From contig LR743504.1 of the NCBI GenBank assembly GCA_902712845.1, positions 718,001-782,000 on the forward strand: a stretch of DNA of 64,000 bases, in the 5' to 3' direction. Origin of the DNA: Methylobacterium bullatum. GTDB taxonomy: Bacteria; Pseudomonadota; Alphaproteobacteria; Rhizobiales; Beijerinckiaceae. The position numbers and the translations under genes were made by a program. Below the pieces are notes generated by a model. The model searched no databases, was not told the origin of the DNA, and worked only from the letters and a program-made list of their open reading frames with translations. Shown here piece after piece: positions 45,715 through 55,238 of the stretch; the stretch's first letter is position 1; each line of letters opens with the position of its first letter.

Positions 45715-45748
45715 CATCCTCTCCGCATCGTAGCGCCGACGCTCCCGC

Positions 45749-45777
45749 ACGGCCCGTGATTTCGGCTGGCGGGCCGT
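45749..45777. terminator. 8-bp hairpin downstream of the propeller gene
   Basis: Perfect stem ACGGCCCG (45749-45756) / CGGGCCGT (45770-45777) with a 13-nt loop, in the gap after the minus-strand propeller gene. No T-run, so its role as terminator is uncertain. Confidence 0.4.
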
Positions 45778-45912
45778 CCCGGCATCGAACCCGAAACCGG
45801 CGTTAAGTGGCGGGAGTTCCAGAATTAAATTGCCGACGATGCGGGGATTAATGCCGTCCGCCCGGCTGACAAGGCCGATCAGATTGGGCGCGCGCCTGCG
45901 GCCGCGGCAGTG

Positions 45913-47079
45913 TCACCGCCCTGCCCGTCCCCGCATCGAGGCCGGCTGGCCGGGCAGGCTCAGCCTGAACCCCGTATCGTGAACCGCGTCTCCCTCGATG
46001 CGGTAGACGCCGATGGTTCGGTCCACGTAATTGCCGATATAGACATGCGCGCCCGAGGGAGAGAAGGCGATGCCCTGCGTCACCGCTCCCGCCTCGGCCT
46101 CTCCAGTGCGACGGACGGTCCCCGACGGATCGATGGTGAGCAGCGCCACCGCCCCGGTCGGGGTGTAGCCGGGGCCGCTCGCCGGAGCGCTCGATCCGCG
46201 CACCACCGCCACCGCCGCATGCCGGCCATCGGGCGAAATCGCCAGGGTTTCGGGCGTATCCCCGATTCCGAGATGATCGATCACCACCGGGCGCAGCGCA
46301 TCGGCCCGTATCACGCTGACGCTGTCGGCATGGCCGTCGCTGGGCTCGGGGCCGGTATTGGCGGCGAGCGCCAAACGCCCGTCGGGCGTGACCTCCAGGC
46401 CATAGATGCCGGGGCCGACGGGGAGGTCGAGGGCCGGATCGTAGGTGGCTCTGGCGCCGTCGAGGGCGAGGGCACCCACCTTGGCGGCCTTGTTCTTGGC
46501 GACGTATGCGCGGCGCCCGTCCGGGGCGATGGCCACCGCCGCCGCCTCGTCGCCGACATCCACGGTGGACACGGCGCGCACGCTCGTCCCCGCGATCGAC
46601 AGGAGAGTGACGCTGCGGCCCTCGCGGTTGGCCACGAGGGCGACATCGCCTGTTCGCGCGATGGCGAGGCCCGACGGCTGGCGCCCGACGCGGATGGTCT
46701 CCACCAGACGCGGCGGGTCGGCGAGGAGGTCGATCACGTGGAGGCGATCGTCGGCCTGCGCGTACCAGGCCTCGCCCTCCTGGCGCATGAGCACCGAACT
46801 CGCCACCAGCCCGAGCCGTCCGTCCGGGGTGATCTGCAGGTTGGTGGGAGGCCCATAGACGGAATTGTCGAGGGGCAGGACATGAGCGAGGCGAGGGCGG
46901 GCTTCGTCGCTCACATCGACGATGGCCAGTGCATCGCTTCCATTGGGGCCGTTCCGGCCGCCCTCGGGCAGGAAGAAGGTTTTTCCGTCGAGCCCGACGA
47001 GGAGATAGGCCGGGGCCTCGGCAGCGCAGGCGGGCGCGAGGCCGAGGAGCCCCGCCACGAAGATTCCGACGAGGCGCAT
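45913..47079 (-). CDS. Periplasmic YncE-like beta-propeller protein
   Basis: 388 residues. Signal peptide 1-~20 (MRLVGIFVAGLLGLAPACAA). The mature protein is a seven-bladed propeller of YncE/lactonase type with repeated PDGR..Y/LVA units: LQITPDGRLGLVASS, VAIAPDGRRAYVAKNKAAKV, LEVTPDGRLALAAN, LAISPDGRHAAVAV and IAFSPSGAHVYIGNY. Such proteins have diverse or unknown roles; a redox or scaffold function would be guesswork. ATG 47079 gives a proper signal sequence. Confidence 0.78.
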   Translation of the reverse strand: MRLVGIFVAGLLGLAPACAAEAPAYLLVGLDGKTFFLPEGGRNGPNGSDALAIVDVSDEARPRLAHVLPLDNSVYGPPTNLQITPDGRLGLVASSVLMRQEGEAWYAQADDRLHVIDLLADPPRLVETIRVGRQPSGLAIARTGDVALVANREGRSVTLLSIAGTSVRAVSTVDVGDEAAAVAIAPDGRRAYVAKNKAAKVGALALDGARATYDPALDLPVGPGIYGLEVTPDGRLALAANTGPEPSDGHADSVSVIRADALRPVVIDHLGIGDTPETLAISPDGRHAAVAVVRGSSAPASGPGYTPTGAVALLTIDPSGTVRRTGEAEAGAVTQGIAFSPSGAHVYIGNYVDRTIGVYRIEGDAVHDTGFRLSLPGQPASMRGRAGR

Positions 47080-47200
47080 CGTTCTCACTCCCAGCCGTCG
47101 CGGACGAGAGCCGCCGTGCCATCGCACCTGCCGATCCCGATGCGACGAAGGCATAATGATCCAGGACCGGAAAGGTTTGCGGCGGATCAGGCGCCCGCTG

Positions 47201-48889
47201 TCATGCGGCCCGGACCGTGGAGAGGAATTGCGACATCGCGGTATCGAGTTGATTGAACTGCAGTGACAATTCCGAGGCCGAGGCGAGAACCTGGGCCGAG
47301 GCGGCCCCCGTCTCCTCGGCGGCCGAGGCCACGGCACTGACGTTGTGGGTGACCTCCCTGGTCCCCGCCGAGGCTTCGGTGACGTTGCGGACGATCTCCT
47401 GGGTCGCCGCGCCCTGCTCCTCCACGGCCGCGGCGATGGAAGCGGACACATCGTCGATCTCACGGATGCGCTGGGTGATGCCGGCAATAGCCGAGACCGC
47501 CATGCCGGTGGAAGCCTGGACGCGCGCGATCTGGCCGGTGATCTCCTCGGTGGCCTTGGCGGTCTGGTTCGCCAGTGCCTTCACTTCGGAGGCGACCACG
47601 GCAAAGCCCCTCCCCGCCTCGCCCGCGCGCGCGGCCTCGATGGTGGCATTCAGGGCCAGCAGGTTGGTCTGGCCCGCGATCGTCGAGATGAGGGAGACCA
47701 CATCGCCGATGCGGGCGGTGGACTCGCTGAGATCGCGAACGAGCGCGGCGGTCTCGGCCGCTTCGCTGACGGCACGCTGGGACAGGCTGGCCGAGCCTTG
47801 CATCTGGCGGCCGATCTCCTGGACCGACGAGCCGAGTTCCTCGGCGGCAGACGCCACCGTGGTGACGTTGGCGGCGGCAGTGTCCGCAGCGGCCGCGGCA
47901 TTGCCGGAGCGTCGGGCGGTCATCGTGGCCGTGGCGCTCATGCTGCCCGCCGTGGCCTGCAACTCGGTGGCGGCGGCGCTGACCTGAGTGGCGATGCCGC
48001 CGACCGCGGCCTCGAACCGATCGGCCATGTCGCGCATGACCGCCCTGCGCTGGGCCTCGGCGCCGGCGCGCGCGGCTTCGGTCTCCGCCTCCAGGGCACG
48101 CGTGCGGATGATGTTGTCCTTGAACACCACGACGGATTTCGCCATCGCGCCCACTTCGTCCATGCGATCGACGCCGGGGACGTCGATATCCGTGTCTCCC
48201 CGAGCGAGAAGCTCCATCGCCGAGGTCATCCGGCGCAAGGGGCGGCTCACGGTGAGTGCCAGCATGATGGCGGCGCCCGAAGCCATGAGCGCGGCGATGG
48301 CGACGAGGACGGTGGTCGCGATCACGGCACCGTCATAGGTCGCCTGCGCTTGGGTGCCGCTTTCGCGCGCCACGCGTGCTTCGTAGGTGACGAGCTTCTG
48401 AAGCTCGGCCAGCACCGCACTGATCCCCGTCGACATGGTCGTGTTGTAGGTGCGCTGGGCCTGGGCAAGGTTCCCGGCCTGCGCCTCGATGACGATGCCG
48501 TCCTGCAACGCCAGGTAGGCGACCCATTGGGTCTCGAACGCCTTGTACAGCGCCTTCTCCTCGGCCGTGTCCAGTCGAGGCACGTAGGCGGCCTGGACGT
48601 CGCGCATCTCGTCGGCACGCAATTTGAGCGTGGCGGCGGCGCTGGCGCGCAGCTCGGGCGTATCCGCGGTAATCAGACGCCCGCCGCTCACCCGCTGGCG
48701 CAGGACGAGGACCTGGATTCTGCCGAGCATCTCGGTGTTCGGCAGGTGATCGTCCCGCATTTCCCGCGCGATGTCGTTGACCGCTCGAAGGAAATACAAT
48801 GATGACCCCGCAAGCGCAGCAGACAAAAGAAATACGACTCCGAAGCTGATGACGAGCTTTGCTTGGACAGAGAACGACTTTGGGAACAT
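47201..48889 (-). CDS. Methyl-accepting chemotaxis protein
   Basis: 562 residues. Two membrane helices (~12-32 and ~188-213) flank a periplasmic four-helix-bundle sensor (4HB_MCP type). HAMP (~210-265) and the signalling domain follow; the conserved hairpin tip is [32 protein letters not shown] (central part [17 protein letters not shown]). No C-terminal CheR pentapeptide. It feeds the CheA/CheW system; no che genes are nearby. Start ATG 48889 (GAGG 11 nt upstream); a GTG 39 nt further is possible. Confidence 0.9.
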   Translation of the reverse strand: MFPKSFSVQAKLVISFGVVFLLSAALAGSSLYFLRAVNDIAREMRDDHLPNTEMLGRIQVLVLRQRVSGGRLITADTPELRASAAATLKLRADEMRDVQAAYVPRLDTAEEKALYKAFETQWVAYLALQDGIVIEAQAGNLAQAQRTYNTTMSTGISAVLAELQKLVTYEARVARESGTQAQATYDGAVIATTVLVAIAALMASGAAIMLALTVSRPLRRMTSAMELLARGDTDIDVPGVDRMDEVGAMAKSVVVFKDNIIRTRALEAETEAARAGAEAQRRAVMRDMADRFEAAVGGIATQVSAAATELQATAGSMSATATMTARRSGNAAAAADTAAANVTTVASAAEELGSSVQEIGRQMQGSASLSQRAVSEAAETAALVRDLSESTARIGDVVSLISTIAGQTNLLALNATIEAARAGEAGRGFAVVASEVKALANQTAKATEEITGQIARVQASTGMAVSAIAGITQRIREIDDVSASIAAAVEEQGAATQEIVRNVTEASAGTREVTHNVSAVASAAEETGAASAQVLASASELSLQFNQLDTAMSQFLSTVRAA

Positions 48890-49217
48890 TGAACCGGCGA
48901 CCTCGAAATACAATCTCGAAGGGAACACCGAGCCATTAACAATTGGTAACGCAGCTTATCATCACTCACGACACCGCGAGTGACACCTGCGGATCTGTGT
49001 CATATTTACTCTCGAACCGGATACGGTCGACGTTGCAGGGGACGAGGATTGATGAGGGTGGAGCGGAGACCGTTCCCTGCCCCGCCGGTCCGCCCGGTCC
49101 GGATTCGGCCCAGAGCTGCGCCCGACCACGTTGGGTCGGGGCACACCTCTAGGCATTTGTTTTGCCGCGCTCTTTTTCGCCGAACCGGCATCCACTTCGG
49201 CGGAGAGCGCTCTAGGT
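48890..49217. other. Intergenic region upstream of the chemoreceptor
   Basis: 328 bp between two minus-strand genes; no credible gene. The part near 48890-49020 is AT-richer and probably holds the chemoreceptor promoter. A perfect 7-bp hairpin CCCGACC / GGTCGGG (49121-49127/49134-49140, 6-nt loop) lies downstream of tlpA and may end its transcript, although no T-run follows. Confidence 0.55.
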
Positions 49218-49868
49218 TCAATTCAGATCGCGCTCCAATGCCCCTCGGATCAGCCGCTTGGCATCCTCACTGCCCCAATCGGCCGGTCCCTTCATCACGC
49301 CGAGGATACAGCCCTTGGCGTCCACCAGCATCGTCGTGGGCAGGCCGAGCGAACCGGTCGCCTTCTGCATGGCCGGCAGCACCCGCCCGCCGGGATCGGC
49401 ATAGTAGGTGAGGTTCGCGATCCCATTCTCCTTCAGCCATTGCGGCGGCTTCTCGAGATTGCGCGTGTCCACATTGATCGCCGCGACGGTGAAGTCCGTC
49501 CCCCCCAGCACCTGCTCGAGCCGGTCGAGAGCCGGCATCTCGGCCTTGCAGGGCGCGCACCAGGTCGCCCACAGGTTCACCAGCGTGAGGCGGCCCTGCA
49601 ACTGCGCGAGCGTCCGGTCGGTGCCGTCCGGCCCCTTGAACACGAGGTCCGGGGCGGGGCGGGGAACCTTGGAGACTTCCATGGCCGCCACCTCGCCGCC
49701 TGCATGGGGGGCGATGCGCGTGATCGTCTCCAGCGCGCCACGGCACGGCTCGGCCACCGTCTCGCTGTTGCCGCCGGTCGGACGCGTCCCGTATACGGCG
49801 AGACCGCCCGCGATCAGGACGGCGACGACGGCTCCCGCAGCCAGGCTCGCCTTGGCTCCGGGCATCAT
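49218..49868 (-). CDS. tlpA: TlpA-like membrane-anchored thioredoxin
   Basis: 216 residues. One N-terminal membrane helix (~5-26), then a periplasmic thioredoxin-like domain with active site [13 protein letters not shown] (Cys ~101 and 104) and a cis-Pro segment ([11 protein letters not shown]). It reduces periplasmic disulfides, in rhizobia in support of cytochrome oxidase assembly. Divergent from argH with 51 bp between the starts, a pairing common in alphaproteobacteria. Two adjacent ATGs (49868, 49865). Confidence 0.87.
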   Translation of the reverse strand: MMPGAKASLAAGAVVAVLIAGGLAVYGTRPTGGNSETVAEPCRGALETITRIAPHAGGEVAAMEVSKVPRPAPDLVFKGPDGTDRTLAQLQGRLTLVNLWATWCAPCKAEMPALDRLEQVLGGTDFTVAAINVDTRNLEKPPQWLKENGIANLTYYADPGGRVLPAMQKATGSLGLPTTMLVDAKGCILGVMKGPADWGSEDAKRLIRGALERDLN

Positions 49869-49919
49869 CGTTGCGTCGCCCGACGGGTGGATGGGGCGGC
49901 CGAGAGGAACAGTGTCGAC

Positions 49920-51317
49920 ATGAGCAACCGGATGTGGGGCGGGCGCTTCGCGAGCGGCCCCGCCGAGATCATGGAGGAGATCAACGCCTCCATCGGATTC
50001 GACAAGCGTCTCGCACCCCAGGACATCCGCGGCTCGCTGGCGCATGTGGCGATGCTGGGCAAGGCGGGCATCCTGCCATCGGCCGATGTGGCAGCGATCG
50101 AGGACGGTCTCAAGGCCGTGCGCGCGGAAATCGAGGGCGGCGGCTTCGTGTTCAAGCGCGAGCTCGAGGACATCCACATGTCCGTCGAGAGCCGCCTCAC
50201 CGAGATTGTCGGGCCCACCGCCGGGCGCCTGCACACGGCCCGTTCGCGCAACGACCAGGTCGCCACCGACATGAAGCTCTGGGTGCGCGACACCCTGGAC
50301 AGCCTGGACGAGCAGGCCGCCGGCCTGCAGCGGGCCCTGGCCGAGAAGGCGCTGGCGCACGCCGCCACGGTGATGCCGGGCTTCACCCATCTGCAATCGG
50401 CCCAGCCCGTCACCTTCGGGCACCATTGCCTCGCCTATGTGGAGATGCTGGCCCGCGACCGTGGCCGCTTTCGCGATGCCCGTGCCCGCTTGAACGAGTG
50501 CCCCCTGGGAGCGGCGGCCTTGGCCGGCACCTCCTTCCCCATCGACCGGCACGCCACGGCGGCGGCGCTCGGGTTCGACCGGCCCACCGCCAACTCGCTC
50601 GATTCGGTAGCCGACCGCGACTTCGCCCTGGAATCGCTCTCCGCCGCCTCGATCTGCGCCGTGCACCTGTCGCGCTTCGCCGAGGAACTGGTGGTCTGGA
50701 CCTCGGCCCAGTTCAACTTCGTGAAACTGTCGGACGGCTACACCACCGGCTCGTCGATCATGCCGCAGAAGCGCAACCCGGATGCGGCCGAGCTCGTCCG
50801 CGCCAAGTCCGGCCGCGTCATCGGCGCGCTGACCGGCCTGCTTATCGTGATGAAGGGCCTGCCGCTGGCCTATTCGAAGGACATGCAGGAGGACAAGGAG
50901 GGCACGTTCGACGCGCTCCAGGCGCTCTCCCTGTGTCTGGCCGCCATGACAGGCATGGTGCGCGACTTGGAGCCCAATGCCGAGGTGCTCGCCCGCGCCG
51001 CCGGCTCCGGCTACGCCACCGCCACGGACCTCGCCGATTGGCTGGTGCGTGAGCTCGGCCTGCCGTTCCGCGAGGCGCACCACATCACCGGCCGCCTCGT
51101 CGGCGCCGCCTCCGCCAAGGGGATCGGGCTGGAGGATTTGGCGTTGTCGGAGATGCAGGCGGCCGAGCCGAGGATCACCGACGCGGTCTATGCGGTGCTG
51201 GGGGTGGAGAATTCCGTTTCCAGCCGCACCAGCTACGGCGGCACCGCGCCGGACAACGTGAGGGCGCAGGCCACGCGCTGGCTGGCGCTGCTCGACGCGC
51301 CATCCGGAGCGGCGTGA
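49920..51317 (+). CDS. argH: Argininosuccinate lyase
   Basis: 465 residues; last step of arginine synthesis (argininosuccinate to arginine and fumarate), cytosolic. Motifs: [10 protein letters not shown] at the N-terminus, the [13 protein letters not shown] segment, [10 protein letters not shown] (catalytic-region His) and the fumarase/aspartase-superfamily signature [17 protein letters not shown] lies before the ATG 49920. Divergent from tlpA. The lysA gene often found downstream in relatives is absent here. Confidence 0.94.
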   Translation: MSNRMWGGRFASGPAEIMEEINASIGFDKRLAPQDIRGSLAHVAMLGKAGILPSADVAAIEDGLKAVRAEIEGGGFVFKRELEDIHMSVESRLTEIVGPTAGRLHTARSRNDQVATDMKLWVRDTLDSLDEQAAGLQRALAEKALAHAATVMPGFTHLQSAQPVTFGHHCLAYVEMLARDRGRFRDARARLNECPLGAAALAGTSFPIDRHATAAALGFDRPTANSLDSVADRDFALESLSAASICAVHLSRFAEELVVWTSAQFNFVKLSDGYTTGSSIMPQKRNPDAAELVRAKSGRVIGALTGLLIVMKGLPLAYSKDMQEDKEGTFDALQALSLCLAAMTGMVRDLEPNAEVLARAAGSGYATATDLADWLVRELGLPFREAHHITGRLVGAASAKGIGLEDLALSEMQAAEPRITDAVYAVLGVENSVSSRTSYGGTAPDNVRAQATRWLALLDAPSGAA

Positions 51318-51415
51318 TTCACAGGGCGACAAAAAAGCTCGGCCGGAGCGGATGCGTTCACGGTCGAGCTATGTGATCCTGCCTAAAGCTCGGACCAAGC
51401 ACGCCGGAGATGTCG

Positions 51416-51757
51416 ATGCCCGTCGAGAGTTGGATGAACCCCGAAGATACCGCCGCCCTCGCGGCGGAAGCCACCACGCTGATCGATGCCGTTCTGGCCC
51501 ATCTGCCTGAGGCGGACCGCGCTGCCTTCTGGGCATCGATCCGCAAATGCTACAACACGCCCTACAACGACCCGAAGCCCCGCGCCCTGCCCGTCCGGGA
51601 CGTGATGGAAGCGACAGCCACCGCACCGCATGTGGCGGCCTCCATCGCCGATCTGTCGACGGTCGGCGTGGCGGTCGCCGAGCCCCCGAAAGTGGAGGTG
51701 GCGATGGGTGCCATCCTCGCCGGATCGACCTTCGGGGCAGAGGCACACCCGGCCTGA
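51416..51757 (+). CDS. Small hypothetical protein, Ala-rich
   Basis: 113 residues (115 from the ATG at 51410; 51416 preferred because GGAG lies 6 nt before it). The N-terminal helical part (NPEDTAALAAEATTLIDAVL, then LPEADRAAFWASIRKC) is followed by an Ala/Val-rich second half. No signal peptide and no known family recognised. It lies 98 nt after argH; it may have its own promoter. Confidence 0.55.
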   Translation: MPVESWMNPEDTAALAAEATTLIDAVLAHLPEADRAAFWASIRKCYNTPYNDPKPRALPVRDVMEATATAPHVAASIADLSTVGVAVAEPPKVEVAMGAILAGSTFGAEAHPA

Positions 51758-51956
51758 ACCGTCCAGGCCTGCGGGGCTCATGCGCGCGGCCCCGATGCTC
51801 GATCCGGTCCGACGTGATGCTGTCCCGCCGCAATTCCGGACAATTTGGCAGCATGTGTCGACATCACGACGAACGTCGCCGATCCGCCGCCGACGACGCA
51901 GGTCCGCCGCGCGCGCTGCCGGCGGCCTTTCTTTCGGATTCGAGAACCTGAACACG

Positions 51957-52622
51957 ATGCCGCATCCTCTCCGCCGCCTTCTCGTCGTCAGTTCCACGGC
52001 GGCTGTCCTGCCGATCCTCGGTCCCGCCCATCTCACCGGCCTCTCGCCGGCCATGGCACAGCAGGAGGCCGCCGCCGAGACCGAGGCTCCGGCAAAATCC
52101 CGGGGACGCGGGCGGGAGAGGAAGAAAGCGGTCAGCGCGCCGGGCATGCAGCAGGCGACGCCTGTGGCGATCTTCGGGGACTGGAACGTCTTCGCCAACG
52201 GCCAGGGCAAGTCGCGCACCTGCTACGCCATCGCCCAGCCCCAGGCCCGCTCGCCGAAGACCCTCAAACGCGACACCGCCTATCTGTTCGTGACCATCCG
52301 CAAGGGCGACAACGTCCAGAACGAGGTCGCGGTGATGTTCGGCTTCCCGCCCAAGCCTGCCGCCAGCCAGGCAAAGGCCAACGCCACCGCCGCCTCCGAT
52401 CCGACCCTGAGCCTCGGCACCTCGCAATACGGCCTGGTGGTGAAGGGCGAGAACGCCTGGCTGCAGAACCCGTCCGAGGAAGCCCGCCTCGTCGGCGAGA
52501 TGGCCAAACTGGCCAAGGTCCAGATTAAGACGGTGTCCATGCGCGGCACCTCCACCAGCGACGAGTACGCGCTGGCGGGCTTCGGTGACGCGATGAAGCG
52601 CGCCCGCGAGGAGTGCAAGTAA
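51957..52622 (+). CDS. Invasion-associated locus B (IalB)-like periplasmic protein
   Basis: 221 residues. Signal peptide ~1-35 ending in AMA-Q, an Arg/Lys-rich linker, and the IalB domain from about residue 68: ATPVAIFGDWNVFANGQGKS, TCYAIAQP and FVTIRKGDN are family hallmarks, with conserved cysteines (CYAI and near the end EECK). The function of the family outside Bartonella is unclear, probably envelope-related. Start ATG 51957. Convergent with ecfG. Confidence 0.8.
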   Translation: MPHPLRRLLVVSSTAAVLPILGPAHLTGLSPAMAQQEAAAETEAPAKSRGRGRERKKAVSAPGMQQATPVAIFGDWNVFANGQGKSRTCYAIAQPQARSPKTLKRDTAYLFVTIRKGDNVQNEVAVMFGFPPKPAASQAKANATAASDPTLSLGTSQYGLVVKGENAWLQNPSEEARLVGEMAKLAKVQIKTVSMRGTSTSDEYALAGFGDAMKRAREECK

Positions 52623-52675
52623 GGGCACTTTCCGCGATACGAGCGCCGCTTTTAGGGGAGGCGGGCGCGGCGGCG

Positions 52676-53254
52676 TCAGGCGCCGCCCAGCGCCGCCCGC
52701 GTGAGCGCGTCGGCCCCGATATCCTCGGTGCCGTTCATGCCCAAAGTCTCGATCAGCCGGCCACGGGCGCGGCTGACGCGGCTCTTCATCGTCCCCACGG
52801 CGACGCCGCAGATCTCGGCGGCCTCCTCGTAGGTGAAGCTCTGCGCGCCCACGAGGACGAGGGCCTCGCGCTGGCTCAGGGGCAGCAGGTCGAGGGCGGC
52901 CTGGAACTCCCGCATCTCGACCCGGATCTCCTGCTCGGGCAGGCTGGTCAGCCGGGCGGCATGGGCACCGTCGGCATCCTCGATCTCGCGCTTGCGCTTG
53001 CGCTGCTCGGAATAGAACAGGTTGCGCAGGATGGTGAACAGCCACGCCGTCAGGTTCGTGCCGCGAGCGAAGCTGTCCGCCTTGGTCCAGGCGCGCACCA
53101 GCGTGTCCTGAACCAGGTCGTCGCTGCGGTCGAGATCGTAGGTCAGCGAATAGGCGAAGGCCCTGAGGGCCGGGATCGCGCCGAGCAGGAGATCGCGCAT
53201 CTCGGAATCGGCGCCGGCGGGCGTTCCGACGGGATGAAGGAGGCTGGTCATCAT
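52676..53254 (-). CDS. ecfG: EcfG-type ECF sigma factor (general stress response)
   Basis: 192 residues. Region 2 (ALRAFAYSLTYDLDRSDDLV, QDTLVRAWTKADSF, TNLTAWLFTILRNLFYSEQR) and region 4 (LDLLPLSQREALVLVGAQSF, TYEEAAEICGVAVGTMKSRV) match the alphaproteobacterial EcfG class. Directs RNA polymerase to stress promoters when released from NepR. Its ATG overlaps the nepR stop by 4 nt, so it is translated with its anti-sigma factor. Strong GGGAG upstream. Convergent with the ialB-like gene. Confidence 0.92.
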   Translation of the reverse strand: MMTSLLHPVGTPAGADSEMRDLLLGAIPALRAFAYSLTYDLDRSDDLVQDTLVRAWTKADSFARGTNLTAWLFTILRNLFYSEQRKRKREIEDADGAHAARLTSLPEQEIRVEMREFQAALDLLPLSQREALVLVGAQSFTYEEAAEICGVAVGTMKSRVSRARGRLIETLGMNGTEDIGADALTRAALGGA

Positions 53255-53541
53255 GAGGTCTCCCGCGAAGCAGGCTTGGCCGAGAGCTCGGTGAGGAGGG
53301 CCTCGAACCGGTCGGGAAGCGGCAGATTCAGGACGTCGCCGTAGAGGATACGGAGGTTTCGGCCGATCCGGCGCCGGGTCTCCGTGTTCATGCCGGCTCG
53401 CGCCCCGGCCGCGGCGGGGCAGGCCAAGGCTCCCGTTTCGGGAGACGGGGCTTCGCCGCCGGCGGCGTGGGAACCGGAGGCCCGCTTCCCCGCGTCCTGC
53501 ACCTCGAAAGGGCTGTGGATATCGCTGGCGTCGATCGTCAT
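53251..53541 (-). CDS. nepR: Anti-sigma factor NepR
   Basis: 96 residues. A disordered N-terminus (1-~52) precedes the conserved NepR helices, IGRNLRILYGDVLNLPLPDR FEALLTEL region, that wrap around EcfG and are released by phosphorylated PhyR. Start ATG 53541. The gene overlaps ecfG by 4 nt. PhyR, often adjacent in this order, is not in the window; in Methylobacterium it lies elsewhere in some species. Confidence 0.9.
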   Translation of the reverse strand: MTIDASDIHSPFEVQDAGKRASGSHAAGGEAPSPETGALACPAAAGARAGMNTETRRRIGRNLRILYGDVLNLPLPDRFEALLTELSAKPASRETS

Positions 53542-53989
53542 GGTTCTCCACCGTTATGTCGGTGTCGGTCCTAGTGACGAGCGCTTTAACGCGTTCTGAA
53601 AAATGTATTCAGAAACCTTTAAGCTTGTAAAAGCAGCGTCTCTCGCGTGATTCGATGTGTCGAAAGGGATATCGTGCGGAAACACAGTGAGGACAAGCTG
53701 AGCCGTAGATCCACACTACATTTGCAAATCTGGATGGATGCTGAACGAGAACAGCGCCCCGCGCGGGGATGACGAAGGCCGGCCCGACCGATTTGCGAAT
53801 CCTGACGGTTCAAGACCCTCGAAACAGCGTAAGGGGGCATCGATCGCGCCGCCCGAAATCGAGCGGAAATATGAATTTCCGGCTTGGGGTCCCTTCGGTA
53901 TCGCACGGTTGTGCACCGCACGGGGCTGCCTGTGCGGCGCGGAACCGCCATCCCACCGGATCATTGGCCCTGCTGATACAGGAGGTCCG

Positions 53990-55120
53990 ATGCCGATCAT
54001 CCAGTCGCTTGCAGGCGATGCGATCCGCTGGCTCACGTGGCTACCCTGGTGGGCGCAGACCCTTGCTCTCGTCGCCGGATGCTGTGCCGTGGTCCTCCCG
54101 CTCCATGGCGTGGTGTTCCGGGCCATGCAGCGGGCGGTGGCGGATCGGAGCCTGTTCTGGCGCTCCCTGGTCTCGCGGACGCATGGGCCGAGCCGTCTCG
54201 CGCTGCTGATCGTCTCCGTCACGGCCGCATCGTCGGCGGCTCCCCTCTCGTGGGAAGTGAGGATCGTCCTCAACCAGATCCTCGTGGTCGCCCTCGTGGC
54301 GCTGGCCGGCTGGTGCTGCGCCACTGCGCTGCATATCGCGACGGTGATCTACCTGCGCCGGTTCAAGCTCGACGCGGAGGACAACCTTCTCGCGCGCAAG
54401 CACTTCACCCAGATGCGAATCCTGGAGCGCGCCGGCGTGACGCTCGTCGCGCTGCTGACCATCTCCATCGCGCTGATGACCTTCGAGCCGGTCCGGCAAT
54501 ACGGCGTCAGCCTGCTCGCCTCGGCCGGGGCGGCGGGGCTGATTTTGGGTCTCGCGATGCAGCCGGTCCTCTCGAACCTCGTGGCGGGCATCCAGATCGC
54601 GATCACGCAGCCGATCCGGATCGAGGATGCGGTGATCGTGGAGAACGAGTGGGGCTGGGTCGAGGAGATCAATTCCACCTATGTGGTCATCCGCCTCTGG
54701 GACTGGCGCCGCCTCGTCCTACCGCTGACCTACTTCATCCAGAAGCCGTTCCAGAACTGGACCCGCGAGGGCGCCTCGCTCATCGGCAGCGTCTTCCTCT
54801 ATGTCGATCACCGCGCGCCGGTGGAAGCGATGCGGGCGAAGCTTTCCGAGATCGCGGCGCAGTCGCGCCTGTGGGACCGCAACGTGGTCAATCTCCAGGT
54901 GTCAGACGCCAAGGAGAGCGTCATCGAGATCAGGATGCTGGTGAGCGCCCGCAACGCGCCGCAGGCCTGGGACCTGCGCTGCGAAGTGCGCGAGAAGATG
55001 ATCTTTTTCCTGCAGACGGAGCATCCGGGGGCCCTGCCGCGCCAGCGGGCGGAATGGATGCAGGCGGAGGCCGCCCCCCTCACCGGGCAGGAACCGGAGA
55101 GGCCGCGCCGCGCGGCTTGA
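53990..55120 (+). CDS. MscS-like mechanosensitive channel protein
   Basis: 376 residues. Four N-terminal membrane helices, then the MscS pore helix and beta domain: LLASAGAAGLILGLAMQPVL with SNLVAGIQIAITQPIRIEDA, the signature of the family, and VENEWGWVEEINSTYVVIRL. Releases small solutes during osmotic downshock. ATG 53990 has an excellent AGGAGGT 6-7 nt upstream, so the 84-codon upstream extension of this frame is unlikely. Separated from nepR by a divergent gap of about 450 bp (53542-53989) in which I see no gene. Confidence 0.88.
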   Translation: MPIIQSLAGDAIRWLTWLPWWAQTLALVAGCCAVVLPLHGVVFRAMQRAVADRSLFWRSLVSRTHGPSRLALLIVSVTAASSAAPLSWEVRIVLNQILVVALVALAGWCCATALHIATVIYLRRFKLDAEDNLLARKHFTQMRILERAGVTLVALLTISIALMTFEPVRQYGVSLLASAGAAGLILGLAMQPVLSNLVAGIQIAITQPIRIEDAVIVENEWGWVEEINSTYVVIRLWDWRRLVLPLTYFIQKPFQNWTREGASLIGSVFLYVDHRAPVEAMRAKLSEIAAQSRLWDRNVVNLQVSDAKESVIEIRMLVSARNAPQAWDLRCEVREKMIFFLQTEHPGALPRQRAEWMQAEAAPLTGQEPERPRRAA

Positions 55121-55238
55121 GCAGGTTTCGCAAAAGTGGTCGCCGGGGAATTTCACCCGATCTCCGGTGGTATGGCTCGCCGAGGCCGTCCGTCTGCCCC
55201 ATAAGGCGAGGGGAAGACCCGAGCCACGAGGACGAATC

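Noticed and set aside
49867..51332. Upstream extension of the tlpA frame through argH
   Set aside because: It is antisense to argH; the TlpA anchor and start at 49868 fit.
51334..51356. Hairpin GCTC/GAGC with six T on the minus strand after argH
   Set aside because: Stem is only 4 bp and no minus-strand gene ends there.
53542..53737. EcfG-type promoter (GGAAC-N16/17-CGTT) before nepR
   Set aside because: Scanned by eye on the minus strand; only GAAC and CGTT at wrong spacing (an AACGCGTT palindrome), also present before sodB, which can be chance.
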